From Pseudomonadota bacterium (lineage in GTDB: Bacteria > SAR324 > XYD2-FULL-50-16 > JAHJRI01), in NCBI GenBank assembly GCA_022360105.1, contig JAKSDL010000111.1, positions 1 to 21,482 on the forward strand: a stretch of 21,482 nt of DNA. The letters run 5' to 3'. Shown in pieces: positions 1-7,833 of this stretch. Below the pieces are notes generated by a model. The model searched no databases. It was not told where the DNA came from and was given only the letters and a program-made list of their open reading frames with translations. The position numbers and the translations under genes are program-made. The stretch's first letter is position 1; the number at the start of each line of letters is the position of its first letter.

Positions 1-36
1 AATTGATCCAAGATATACAATATTTTGATTATTAGG

Positions 37-216
37 CTGACAACGGTAGGGCGGGGCTACGACCCCGCCGAGATGCTCTGGCAAAGCAAAGACCTAGCAA
101 ACCTTGCATAAACTTAATTCATAGGTACAAGCCCATTTAACTTTTTTGTTCATTCTCTCAATCCAATCCTCCGACGGCCACGTAGGGCCGCCCTACCGTT
201 GGTAATCTGCTTCAAT
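37..216. repeat. 180-bp repeat element, copy 1 (MITE-like)
   Basis: This is the first of two near-identical 180-bp units; I count about 11 mismatches to the copy at 241-420 and no indels. A 14-bp perfect inverted repeat bounds most of it, CAACGGTAGGGCGG at 41-54 and its complement at 188-201, and the match continues imperfectly inward for about 7 bp. Each end also folds by itself: GGCGGGG at 50-56 pairs with 63-69 around a 6-nt loop, and the right end makes a similar hairpin with one mismatch. No open reading frame is visible inside. This fits a non-autonomous, palindrome-ended dispersed repeat; which transposase would move it is unknown. Confidence 0.8.
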
Positions 217-240
217 TAAGATAATGTCCCGATAAATAGA

Positions 241-420
241 CTGACAACGGTAGGGCGGGGCTACGACCCCGCCGAGATGCTCTTACAAAGCAAAAACCTA
301 GCAAACCTTGCATAAACTTAACTTATAGGTACAAACCCATTTAACTTTTTTGCACATTCTTCCAATCCAATCCTCCGGCGGCCACGTAGGGCCGCCCTAC
401 CGTTGGTAATCTGCTTCAAT
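241..420. repeat. 180-bp repeat element, copy 2 (MITE-like)
   Basis: This is the second unit, in the same orientation as copy 1, with a period of 204 bp and a 24-bp AT-rich spacer (217-240). The inverted ends are kept, and the right-end hairpin is perfect here: GGCGGCC at 377-383 pairs with 390-396 around ACGTAG. The differences between copies lie mostly in the middle, while the GC-rich ends are conserved. That suggests the ends are the functional or selected part. The unit ends 65 bp before the hutG stop codon, so it lies 3' of that leftward gene. Confidence 0.8.
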
Positions 421-485
421 CAGGATTCTAATGAATTAAACAGTCGTAACTGGATAAAATTGAGGCTTACGTAATTACCAACAGC

Positions 486-1439
486 TTAAACCCGATTCTC
501 CAAACTCCTCGATAAAAATCTGAAGATCAATATAGCAGCCAGTTTGGCTGTTCTGGTATCGATATCAAATTCGGGATTCACTTCGGTTATCTCAAAAAGC
601 CTGGTGTTTTTGTAAATGGCTAAAAACTCTACGATCTCCACAGCCTGTTCAGCGGTCAATCCTGTCGGAGAAGGAGCACTTACCCCGGGAGCATCGCTTG
701 ATTTTACTGCGTCCATATCAAATCCCAAAAAACAGGTCTCGGCTTTATCCAATACAAACATCTTATCCAAACCTTTTTTAATTGGCGTTTTAAGCAGACT
801 ATTTAACGGCAACATATTGACCCCTTTTGTTTCTGCATCGGAAAGGTATTTGGGTGAGTTGGCGTGATATTGAAATCCGATTTCAAAAAACCGCTCTGCC
901 GTGATTATCTTTTCTTCAAGTAATTGCCTATATGGAGTTCCGCTGTTTCTTTCTTTGTTGATCCTGATGTCAAGATGGGCGTCCACATTGACTGTCAAGC
1001 TCCCCGGGTAGACTGCTTGAACAGCTTTTGCATCCGGATAGGAAATATCATTGCCTCCGCCAAGTACAATGAGCACTTTCCCGTCTTTTAAAACCTGTTC
1101 AATAATAGCGCAGTGTCGATCATGAATCTCCTCCAATGACCCACCTGTTGAAACATCACCCAGGTCCAGCAGTTGTCCTTGTTTCAACCCATTCGGAGCA
1201 GCAAGTCTATATAGTCGATCTCTAATTTGCTTGGGTGCTTTTGCTGCTCCGGTTCTGCCGTGGTTGCGTTTCACTCCTTCATCCTGCGGGCATCCTACCA
1301 ATACGAAATCACAACTCTCATAATCCTTCTTGTCACTGGAAGCCATTGCGCCAATTCGAATATCGTATGGATCATGCGAATGGTAAAACAGGTCTTTTTG
1401 AGGTTTTACTAATGATTCAAAGGTTGATGGTTGTGCCAT
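486..1439 (-). CDS. hutG: Formimidoylglutamase, arginase/ureohydrolase family
   Basis: It probably hydrolyses N-formimino-glutamate to glutamate and formamide, the last step of the hut pathway, in the cytosol. The 317-aa length is normal for the ureohydrolase fold. The di-manganese motifs are visible: GGGND at 127-131, DAHLD at 153-157 (Asp153, His155, Asp157) and DMD at 241-243. The usual metal-binding His of the first motif is Asn130 here. To my knowledge this substitution occurs among formiminoglutamases, so it supports hutG over arginase or agmatinase, and so does the location beside hutC, hutU and hutI. An AGAGG ribosome site precedes the ATG. It lies 41 bp downstream of hutC and is probably cotranscribed with it. 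Substrate assignment rests on context plus that residue. Confidence 0.85.
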   Translation of the reverse strand: MAQPSTFESLVKPQKDLFYHSHDPYDIRIGAMASSDKKDYESCDFVLVGCPQDEGVKRNHGRTGAAKAPKQIRDRLYRLAAPNGLKQGQLLDLGDVSTGGSLEEIHDRHCAIIEQVLKDGKVLIVLGGGNDISYPDAKAVQAVYPGSLTVNVDAHLDIRINKERNSGTPYRQLLEEKIITAERFFEIGFQYHANSPKYLSDAETKGVNMLPLNSLLKTPIKKGLDKMFVLDKAETCFLGFDMDAVKSSDAPGVSAPSPTGLTAEQAVEIVEFLAIYKNTRLFEITEVNPEFDIDTRTAKLAAILIFRFLSRSLENRV

Positions 1440-1480
1440 ACTGCCTCTTACGAATGGTGTGATTGTGTTATGACTAAATT

Positions 1481-2236
1481 TTAGACCGTTATGTGGTGGT
1501 TCGAATTACTGGTTTTGAATCTTCCACCGATGGAATAACGTGATCCCGGGTAAACAAAGCGATTTCTGGTTACGACGATATTCTTAAACCAGGTGGTTCT
1601 GTGTAAAACCAGACAAGGCTCGTCGACTTTCATATCCAAATGTTTACTCATCCGCCTGTCCGGTATACTGGTCTCCACGACGTGCTCCACTTCAGTGACA
1701 GATGCAACCCCGAGTAAATACTTACTTGGAGTGATTTGGGTAAAATCCTGGTTAAGATAATCCGGCGCCATGGTGGGATTGACGAATCTTTCTGCCAATT
1801 GAATAGGAGTATCCCGGTCCCTGTGAATAATAATGGAATGAAACACCTCAGATGCTGCCTTTAACCCCATATCGCTGCAAAGTTGTGTATCTGCCTTTTC
1901 TTTTTGTAACAAAACCACATCGCTGTGATGCACCCCGCCCCAGGCTGCAATCTCATCAGCAATACTCCTGATCTCCAGAAAAGCAAGTTGAGGTTTTTGA
2001 ACCTTTACAAAGGTCCCTGCTCCCCGCTTTCTCATTAAATGCCCTTCCGCTGTCAGCTCCCTGATGGCACGATTGATGGTCATCCTGGAAATTCCCAGCG
2101 ATTCCACCAATTCATTTTCCGAAGGTATTTTTGATCCCGGCGACCAATGTCCTGATTCAACCCTCCGTATAATCAGATTTTTCACCTGCTGATACAACGG
2201 CCAGGGGGCATCTTTATGATTTGTTTCGACAACCAT
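1481..2236 (-). CDS. hutC: GntR-family histidine-utilization repressor
   Basis: A 251-aa regulator of the GntR/HutC subfamily. The N-terminal winged helix-turn-helix covers roughly residues 12-78, with the recognition segment around 40-60 (SRMTINRAIRELTAEG) and the wing RKRGAGTF. The rest, about 88-245, has the length and pattern of a UTRA effector domain, which binds urocanate in characterised HutC proteins. It is divergent from hutU and upstream of hutG. Two palindromic TGTATATAC(A/T) sites lie in the shared upstream region, one about 40 bp before its own start, so autoregulation is likely. No strong Shine-Dalgarno precedes the ATG. The call as HutC is firm on family and context; the effector is inferred. 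Confidence 0.92.
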   Translation of the reverse strand: MVVETNHKDAPWPLYQQVKNLIIRRVESGHWSPGSKIPSENELVESLGISRMTINRAIRELTAEGHLMRKRGAGTFVKVQKPQLAFLEIRSIADEIAAWGGVHHSDVVLLQKEKADTQLCSDMGLKAASEVFHSIIIHRDRDTPIQLAERFVNPTMAPDYLNQDFTQITPSKYLLGVASVTEVEHVVETSIPDRRMSKHLDMKVDEPCLVLHRTTWFKNIVVTRNRFVYPGSRYSIGGRFKTSNSNHHITV

Positions 2237-2275
2237 ACTTCATGTTTTATTCAAATTGACAAATCAAAAACTAGT

Positions 2276-2285
2276 TGTATATACA
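2276..2285. promoter_or_regulatory. HutC operator O1 (perfect palindrome)
   Basis: TGTATATACA is a perfect 10-bp palindrome matching the TGTA-N2-TACA pattern known for HutC sites in pseudomonads. It lies 40 bp upstream of the hutC start, so it could control hutC-hutG transcription and also help repress hutU. Confidence 0.7.
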
Positions 2286-2360
2286 TTTAAAAAACTAATG
2301 AAATTGACCTTATAAGTAAATAATAAAAGGTATTAGAATTGTAAAGAAGCTGAGTTAATT

Positions 2361-2370
2361 TGTATATACT
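2361..2370. promoter_or_regulatory. HutC operator O2 overlapping a likely hutU -10
   Basis: TGTATATACT differs from O1 at the last base only. Its right half, TATACT at 2365-2370, is a plausible -10 box for hutU, about 30 bp before the start codon, so HutC bound here would block RNA polymerase. No convincing -35 is seen at the matching distance. The centre-to-centre distance to O1 is 85 bp, close to eight helical turns. Confidence 0.65.
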
Positions 2371-2400
2371 TTATCGCAACTTATCAATGAATGGATTCCA

Positions 2401-4422
2401 ATGAATAATTCGGAAATTGCTCAAACCATGCAACTTCACCTGGGAACAATTTTTAACAAACTTCCAGAGCAACCTGGTTTCGTTGAAGGTATAAGGCGCG
2501 CTCCCTTAAGACGACTTACATTGACTGACGCAGAAATCAAACTGGCCTTAAAAAATGCCCTGCGATACATACCCCGGGAATGGCACGAAACACTTGCACC
2601 GGAATTTCTGCAGGAATTGAAACAAACAGGCAGGATATATGGTTATCGGTTTCGACCAAAAGGTAGAATCTTTGGAAAACCAATCGACGATTATAAGGGT
2701 AAGTGCACAGAGGGAAAAGCATTTCAGGTAATGATCGACAACAACCTGGATTTTGAAACCGCCCTTTATCCGTACGAGCTCGTTACCTATGGAGAAACAG
2801 GGCAGGTCTGCCAAAACTGGATGCAATACCACCTGATCAAAGCCTATCTGGAGCGACTCACAGATGAGCAAACCCTTGTGATGCAGTCCGGCCATCCGCT
2901 GGGATTGTTCAAATCGCCTGCTTCAGCGCCACGAGTCATAATAACCAATGCCTTGATGATTGGTTGCTTTGACGACCAGGAAAACTGGCATCGAGCCATG
3001 GCGCTGGGAGTTGCAAACTACGGACAAATGACTGCAGGCGGCTGGATGTATATAGGACCGCAAGGTATTGTTCACGGGACCTACAGCACAATCCTTAATG
3101 CAGCCCGTGCTAAACTGGGCGTTTCGGATGACAAGGACATGCGCGGGCATCTATTTGTATCGTCCGGTCTGGGCGGAATGAGTGGAGCCCAGGGTAAATC
3201 GATAGAGATTGTTAACGGGGTTGGAATTATTGCTGAAGTCGATTACTCCCGAATCAAAACCCGACTGGACCAGGGATGGGTGAACATCGTGACCGAGAGA
3301 CCTGAAGAAGCGTTCAAAGTAGCAAAAGAAAACGCTGACCAGCAAAAGGGCATTGCCATTGCCTTCCATGGAAACATTGTTGATCTGCTGGAATACGCCG
3401 TGGAAAACAAGGTTCAGATCGATCTGCTATCCGACCAGACCTCTTGTCATGCTGTTTACGATGGTGGTTACTGTCCCCAAGGATTATCCTTTGAAGAGCG
3501 CACGGAGCTGATTAAAACAGATAACCAGGCATTTCGAAAAAAAGTTGATGTTTCTTTACGAGCACATTATCAGGCAGTTAAAAAGTTGGTTGATCAAGGA
3601 TCTTATTTCTTTGATTACGGAAACAGCTTCATGAAAGCAGTCTTCGAAGCAGGTGTGGATGAAATCTGTGCCAATGGAAAAGATCCAAGAGACGGATTTA
3701 TCTTTCCCTCCTATGTGGAAGATATTATGGGACCGCTGCTGTTCGACTACGGTTATGGTCCTTTTCGCTGGGTATGTTTGAGCGGCAGAAGTGATGACCT
3801 GATGTTGACCGATCGCACAGCCATGGAATGCATAGATCCGGAACGCCGATTCCAGGATCGTGACAACTACAACTGGATCAGGGACGCTGCCGCCAACAAA
3901 CTGGTTGTAGGTACTCAAGCCAGAATTTTATATCAAGATGCCTTGGGGCGAATGAAAATAGCCCTGGCGTTTAATAAATTGGTTAGGGACGGCAAAACAG
4001 GTCCGATCATGCTGGGTCGTGATCATCATGACACAGGTGGCACTGATGCACCGTTTCGCGAAACCGCTAATATCAAAGATGGCAGCAATGTGATGGCAGA
4101 TATGGCGACTCACTGTTTTGGTGGCAACATCGCCCGGGGCATGAGCCTGGTCGCTCTTCATAACGGTGGAGGGACAGGTATCGGCAATGCCATTAACGGG
4201 GGCTTTGGACTGGTTCTCGATGGAAGTAAACGCATTGACGAAATCATTCAAAACGCAATGCCTTGGGACGTTATGTGCGGAGTTGCACGTAGAGCCTGGG
4301 CTCGAAACCCAAACTCCATATCCACAGCCGGAGAATACAATCTGAATAGACCTGACACAGATCATCTGACCTTACCCTTTGTCGCCGATGACGAATTGAT
4401 CAATAAAACCGTGAAAGGTTAA
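2401..4422 (+). CDS. hutU: Urocanate hydratase (urocanase), long form
   Basis: It converts urocanate to imidazolone-propionate, the second step of histidine catabolism, using tightly bound NAD+ as an electrophile; it is cytosolic. At 673 aa it belongs to the longer urocanase type (near the size of the animal enzyme) rather than the ~555-aa type of pseudomonads. Conserved stretches are easy to see: SSGLGGMSGAQGK at 254-266, GPFRWVCLSG at 453-462, GRDHHDTGG at 539-547 and HNGGGTGIGNAINGGFG at 587-603, the last two being family signatures of the NAD-binding and active-site region. The start is the only in-frame ATG near the operators, although no good ribosome site precedes it. It is first in the rightward hut transcript. 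Confidence 0.95.
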   Translation: MNNSEIAQTMQLHLGTIFNKLPEQPGFVEGIRRAPLRRLTLTDAEIKLALKNALRYIPREWHETLAPEFLQELKQTGRIYGYRFRPKGRIFGKPIDDYKGKCTEGKAFQVMIDNNLDFETALYPYELVTYGETGQVCQNWMQYHLIKAYLERLTDEQTLVMQSGHPLGLFKSPASAPRVIITNALMIGCFDDQENWHRAMALGVANYGQMTAGGWMYIGPQGIVHGTYSTILNAARAKLGVSDDKDMRGHLFVSSGLGGMSGAQGKSIEIVNGVGIIAEVDYSRIKTRLDQGWVNIVTERPEEAFKVAKENADQQKGIAIAFHGNIVDLLEYAVENKVQIDLLSDQTSCHAVYDGGYCPQGLSFEERTELIKTDNQAFRKKVDVSLRAHYQAVKKLVDQGSYFFDYGNSFMKAVFEAGVDEICANGKDPRDGFIFPSYVEDIMGPLLFDYGYGPFRWVCLSGRSDDLMLTDRTAMECIDPERRFQDRDNYNWIRDAAANKLVVGTQARILYQDALGRMKIALAFNKLVRDGKTGPIMLGRDHHDTGGTDAPFRETANIKDGSNVMADMATHCFGGNIARGMSLVALHNGGGTGIGNAINGGFGLVLDGSKRIDEIIQNAMPWDVMCGVARRAWARNPNSISTAGEYNLNRPDTDHLTLPFVADDELINKTVKG

Positions 4423-4457
4423 ATACTTTAATTGGAAACAACTACTTCGCCACTAAT

Positions 4458-4535
4458 GAGAATTTAAATTTTCAGATTCAGAGGTGGAGCCGTCGTTTCA
4501 CTCCTTGATCCACCAAACTGATGAAAAAAATTCTC
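4458..4535 (+). promoter_or_regulatory. Three-segment stem-loop between hutU and hutI
   Basis: The 189-bp hutU-hutI gap folds into one long interrupted stem. The outer segment at 4458-4474 pairs fully with 4522-4535 once a 3-nt bulge is allowed. Next TCAG at 4478-4481 pairs with CTGA at 4518-4521. Then GGTGGA at 4483-4488 pairs with TCCACC at 4509-4514, leaving a 20-nt loop. The sequence after it is CT-rich but has no clean U-run, so it is a poor terminator. It could be a transcript-processing, stability or attenuation element setting the hutU:hutI ratio; function is inferred from the fold alone. Confidence 0.4.
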
Positions 4536-4611
4536 TCTTTACTAAAAATCTACAAGCACGGATAGTGAGATAGAATACTTGCAGCTTTTAAATAAACCAA
4601 AATAAATCACT

Positions 4612-5865
4612 ATGAACGGAAACTCTATAATCAGGAATGCTTCGGAAATAGTCACCTGCAGCGGCTTCGAGGCAAAAAAGGGGAAAGAGATGTCTGATTT
4701 AGCCATCAAATCAGACCAAAGTCTGTTGATTGAGGAAGGAAAAATCACAGCCATCGGTGATTTCGAGTCCTTTCAACTTGCCGGGCCTCTCACCGGGTAC
4801 ACAATAATAGATGCTAAAAACAAATCGATTTTACCCGGTTTTGTTGATTCTCATACCCATTTCGTTTTTGGCGGATATCGACCCGACGAATTTTCCTGGC
4901 GGTTACGCGGCGATAGTTATATGGACATAATGAACCGAGGCGGAGGTATTAACAGCACGGTTAGAGCAACCAGAGAGACTCCCAAACAGGATTTGATTGC
5001 TTCCGGGAAAAAACGTTTGGATTCCATGCTTTCTTTCGGAGTCACTACTGTTGAAGGCAAAAGCGGGTATGGTCTTGATTATGAAACAGAGATCAAACAA
5101 TTAGAGGCAATGGACGAGTTAAACAAGGTACATCCCGTTGACATAGCACCAACGTTCCTGGGGGCTCACGCCATTCCTCCGGAGTACAAGGGAAAAACAG
5201 ATGAATTTGTCGCTTTTGTTAAGGATCAGGTGTTACCGATTGTGGCAGAAAGCAAATTGGCGGAATTCTGCGACATTTTCTGCGAGCAAAATGTATTTTC
5301 TGTTGAGCAATCCAGGTTGCTGTTAAACAAAGCAAAAGCGTTGGGATTGGGTATAAAATTCCATGCAGATGAAATCGTTCAGTTGGGCGGGGCCGAACTG
5401 GCAGCTGAACTTGGAGCCGTATCTGCTGATCACCTCTTGCAGGCGTCGGATGAAGGTATCCGGAGAATGGCTGAATCCGGAGTCGTAGCAACCCTTTTAC
5501 CTGGCACAGCCTTTAGTTTAAAGGAACCTTATGCTCGCGGAAGACACATGATCGACAATGGATGTGCTGTTGCTTTGGCAACGGACATGAATCCAGGTAG
5601 CTGCTTTACGGAGTCTATCCCCCTGATTATTGCCCTTGCCTGTCTGTATATGAACCTCACACCGGAAGAGTCGATAACGGCACTCACAATCAACGGGGCT
5701 GCAGCCATATCCAGGGAAAAGGATATTGGCAGCCTGGATATCGGGAAAAAAGGCGATGTGGTGATTTTGGAACACCCTTCCTATAAATTCATTCCTTATC
5801 ACATCGGGGTGAATTCAGTGGAAAAGGTAATAAAGTCAGGAAACCTTGTCTATCAATCAGATTAA
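4612..5865 (+). CDS. hutI: Imidazolonepropionase
   Basis: It hydrolyses 4-imidazolone-5-propionate to N-formimino-glutamate, the third hut step, between HutU and HutG. The 417-aa protein is a metal-dependent amidohydrolase: the first metal site HTH is at 81-83, then FHADE at 250-254 (His251), SADH at 271-274 (His274) and ATDMNPGS at 323-330 with the metal-binding Asp325. The segment GGYRPDEFSWRLRG (87-100) and SGYGLD at 151-156 are typical of HutI and separate it from other amidohydrolases. It follows hutU by 189 bp with no operator of its own, so it is probably read from the hutU promoter through the structured gap. No clear ribosome site precedes the ATG. It is convergent with the next gene. 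Confidence 0.95.
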   Translation: MNGNSIIRNASEIVTCSGFEAKKGKEMSDLAIKSDQSLLIEEGKITAIGDFESFQLAGPLTGYTIIDAKNKSILPGFVDSHTHFVFGGYRPDEFSWRLRGDSYMDIMNRGGGINSTVRATRETPKQDLIASGKKRLDSMLSFGVTTVEGKSGYGLDYETEIKQLEAMDELNKVHPVDIAPTFLGAHAIPPEYKGKTDEFVAFVKDQVLPIVAESKLAEFCDIFCEQNVFSVEQSRLLLNKAKALGLGIKFHADEIVQLGGAELAAELGAVSADHLLQASDEGIRRMAESGVVATLLPGTAFSLKEPYARGRHMIDNGCAVALATDMNPGSCFTESIPLIIALACLYMNLTPEESITALTINGAAAISREKDIGSLDIGKKGDVVILEHPSYKFIPYHIGVNSVEKVIKSGNLVYQSD

Positions 5866-5910
5866 AGAAGTAACATTCCCAAATCACAAAATATAAAATC
5901 TAAAATGCAG

Positions 5911-7824
5911 TCATCCTTGATCCGGAAACTGGGCGGCTATGGCTTTAAACTCATCTTCGATTTCCAGAAAGGCATCCACGATATCCGGGTCAAAATGTTC
6001 TCCCCGGTCTTGAATGATCATCTCTCTTGCCTTATCGTGCGAAAAAGCGGGTTTATATACCCGCTTGCTTATCAAGGCATCGTAAACGTCAGCTAAAGCC
6101 ATCAGTCGTGCTGAGATCGGAATATCATCACCTTTCAAACCTTTTGGATAACCGTTCCCGTTCCAGCGTTCATGGTGACCCTCTGCAATTTCCAGTGCAA
6201 TATTCAGAAAAGAATCAAATCCCAGTTTCTTGATAGCTCCGGTTAATGCTACTGCTCCCAGTGAGGCATGTTTTTTCATGAATTCAAACTCATCATCGGA
6301 ATGCCTGCCCGGTTTTAACAGAATGGCATCCGGAATACCTACCTTCCCTATATCGTGCAATGGAGCGGAATTGTACAAGAGGCGAATGGTTCTTTCGTCC
6401 AGGCTTTCTCTAAATCTCGGGTGATTTTTTAGATGATTAGCCAAAGCCCGGACATAAAGACGGGTTCTTTCGATATGTTCCCCGGTTTCGGGGTCTCTGA
6501 CTTCAGCAAGACTTGCGAGGGAGGTAATAGTTGCTTCCTGGGTTAATTGCAGCTCCTCGGTACGTTCCTGAACGAGAGATTCCAGATTGGCGTTAATATT
6601 TCTCAGTTCATTTTCTATTTTTCTAAGATAAGTGATGTCGTGTGCCACAAACAGGACTGTTTGATCCTCTTGAAACGGTGAAACCTGGTACCGAAAAACC
6701 CGATCCTTGAAAGCAAATTCAAAATCCAAAGGTTCCTGCTCCTTTAAACTTTTCTTAGAGAGTTCCACATAATCCATTGGTAATACGGATTCTACTTTGT
6801 CAAAGCCGGTACTTGCGTTGCCCAACAATTTATTACCTGCCGGATTTATATAGATAACTTCACCCTTTTTGGAAATTTTATAAACCGGATTGGGATTAAC
6901 TTCAGGAAACCTGGCCAAAACCCTTTCCTGCCTGATGTATTCGGACAGCAACTGATCACTGTGCTCCATTCCATATTGCATGGCTCCCAAGACATGCATC
7001 GTCGCCCAGGCTCCGACCGGTGGTAAAACGACTGCCGGAATCCAATAAATTTCCCAGACTGAGTAGCCCCTAACAATCAGAAGCAGTGGTAACGAAAAAA
7101 TCAAAAAGGAGACGATGGCAGCAATTGGGGCCAAGGCAAAATAAGCCCTGTGATCTGAGAAACGTGAAAACGAACGAGCGTAGGATTTAACCAGACGAGC
7201 CATATAAAGTTCACAATAGGTGTAATCCACCTGGAATATCCTGGATTCCAAATTGAACCTCATATCTGCACAGAATCGGTGAAAACCGCTTTTTGTGAGC
7301 ATACCTCCGGCTATTGCTTTTCTTTTCCAGGTCCAGAATCCAGCAGTTTTTAGTTTACTATCCGTGATAACCGGAATTGCCCAAAACAGCATTAACATGG
7401 TTTCCATCAGTTGATTGCTTTCTAAATAGGTATCGAACTCCAACGCCCTGATATCTCTTGTTTCAAGCAGTCTATGAAAACGCTCCGTCCCCGGGAAATC
7501 GATCTCTTGGTCTTCATAATAACCTGTTAACAGTACTTCTGATTGACTGTTTATCCCCGGTTTGATCGTTAACCACTTAACTCTTCTATCCCTTAGTTTC
7601 GGAAAAACCTGCTTTTCCAAATAAACTGCAAGAGGTTTAAACGCCAGGATTAAATGGTTGTAACGGATTTTCAGGTAGTAAAAAATAAATTTTCCCCATG
7701 TAGTCGACAACAATACCTTAATCTTTCCAAACAAGGTATTTGGGACCTCCATCTGATATTCGCCAACGATGAGTTTTCCATCGACCATTTCCTGTTTTAA
7801 ACCCAAATCCTTATCGTTTTTCAT
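5911..7824 (-). CDS. Membrane PAS/HD-GYP signalling phosphodiesterase
   Basis: A predicted cyclic-di-nucleotide phosphodiesterase. Residues are numbered from the TTG at 7833; I prefer the ATG three codons later (7824) because TTGGAAAAT gives it a GGA at suitable distance, making 637 aa. Residues 1-230 are a soluble region I do not recognise. Two hydrophobic segments follow (about 233-255 and 262-284), then a PAS-like domain (300-400), a short coiled coil (about 402-435) and an HD-GYP domain (435-630). The catalytic signatures are intact: HDIGK at 493-497, HHERWNGNGYP at 553-563 and the ADVYDAL helix at 581-587. This predicts hydrolysis of c-di-GMP or a related dinucleotide in the cytosol. It stands alone, convergent with hutI, and no link to histidine use is evident. 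Confidence 0.85.
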   Translation of the reverse strand: MKNDKDLGLKQEMVDGKLIVGEYQMEVPNTLFGKIKVLLSTTWGKFIFYYLKIRYNHLILAFKPLAVYLEKQVFPKLRDRRVKWLTIKPGINSQSEVLLTGYYEDQEIDFPGTERFHRLLETRDIRALEFDTYLESNQLMETMLMLFWAIPVITDSKLKTAGFWTWKRKAIAGGMLTKSGFHRFCADMRFNLESRIFQVDYTYCELYMARLVKSYARSFSRFSDHRAYFALAPIAAIVSFLIFSLPLLLIVRGYSVWEIYWIPAVVLPPVGAWATMHVLGAMQYGMEHSDQLLSEYIRQERVLARFPEVNPNPVYKISKKGEVIYINPAGNKLLGNASTGFDKVESVLPMDYVELSKKSLKEQEPLDFEFAFKDRVFRYQVSPFQEDQTVLFVAHDITYLRKIENELRNINANLESLVQERTEELQLTQEATITSLASLAEVRDPETGEHIERTRLYVRALANHLKNHPRFRESLDERTIRLLYNSAPLHDIGKVGIPDAILLKPGRHSDDEFEFMKKHASLGAVALTGAIKKLGFDSFLNIALEIAEGHHERWNGNGYPKGLKGDDIPISARLMALADVYDALISKRVYKPAFSHDKAREMIIQDRGEHFDPDIVDAFLEIEDEFKAIAAQFPDQG

Positions 7825-7833
7825 ATTTTCCAA

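Noticed and set aside
37..420. The two repeats as a CRISPR array or tandem satellite
   Set aside because: Only two 180-bp units with inverted ends and a single 24-bp spacer; CRISPR repeats are short and regular, and no cas genes are near.
616..867. An 83-codon frame opposite hutG
   Set aside because: It is the antisense of a well-conserved gene and has no ribosome site or family resemblance.
2548..4365. Several frames of 60-145 codons on the strand opposite hutU
   Set aside because: All mirror the strongly conserved urocanase sequence; shadow frames.
1264..4508. A shared CGTTTCACTCCTT word in hutG and in the hutU-hutI loop
   Set aside because: A 13-base match between two sites is expected by chance in a window of this size.
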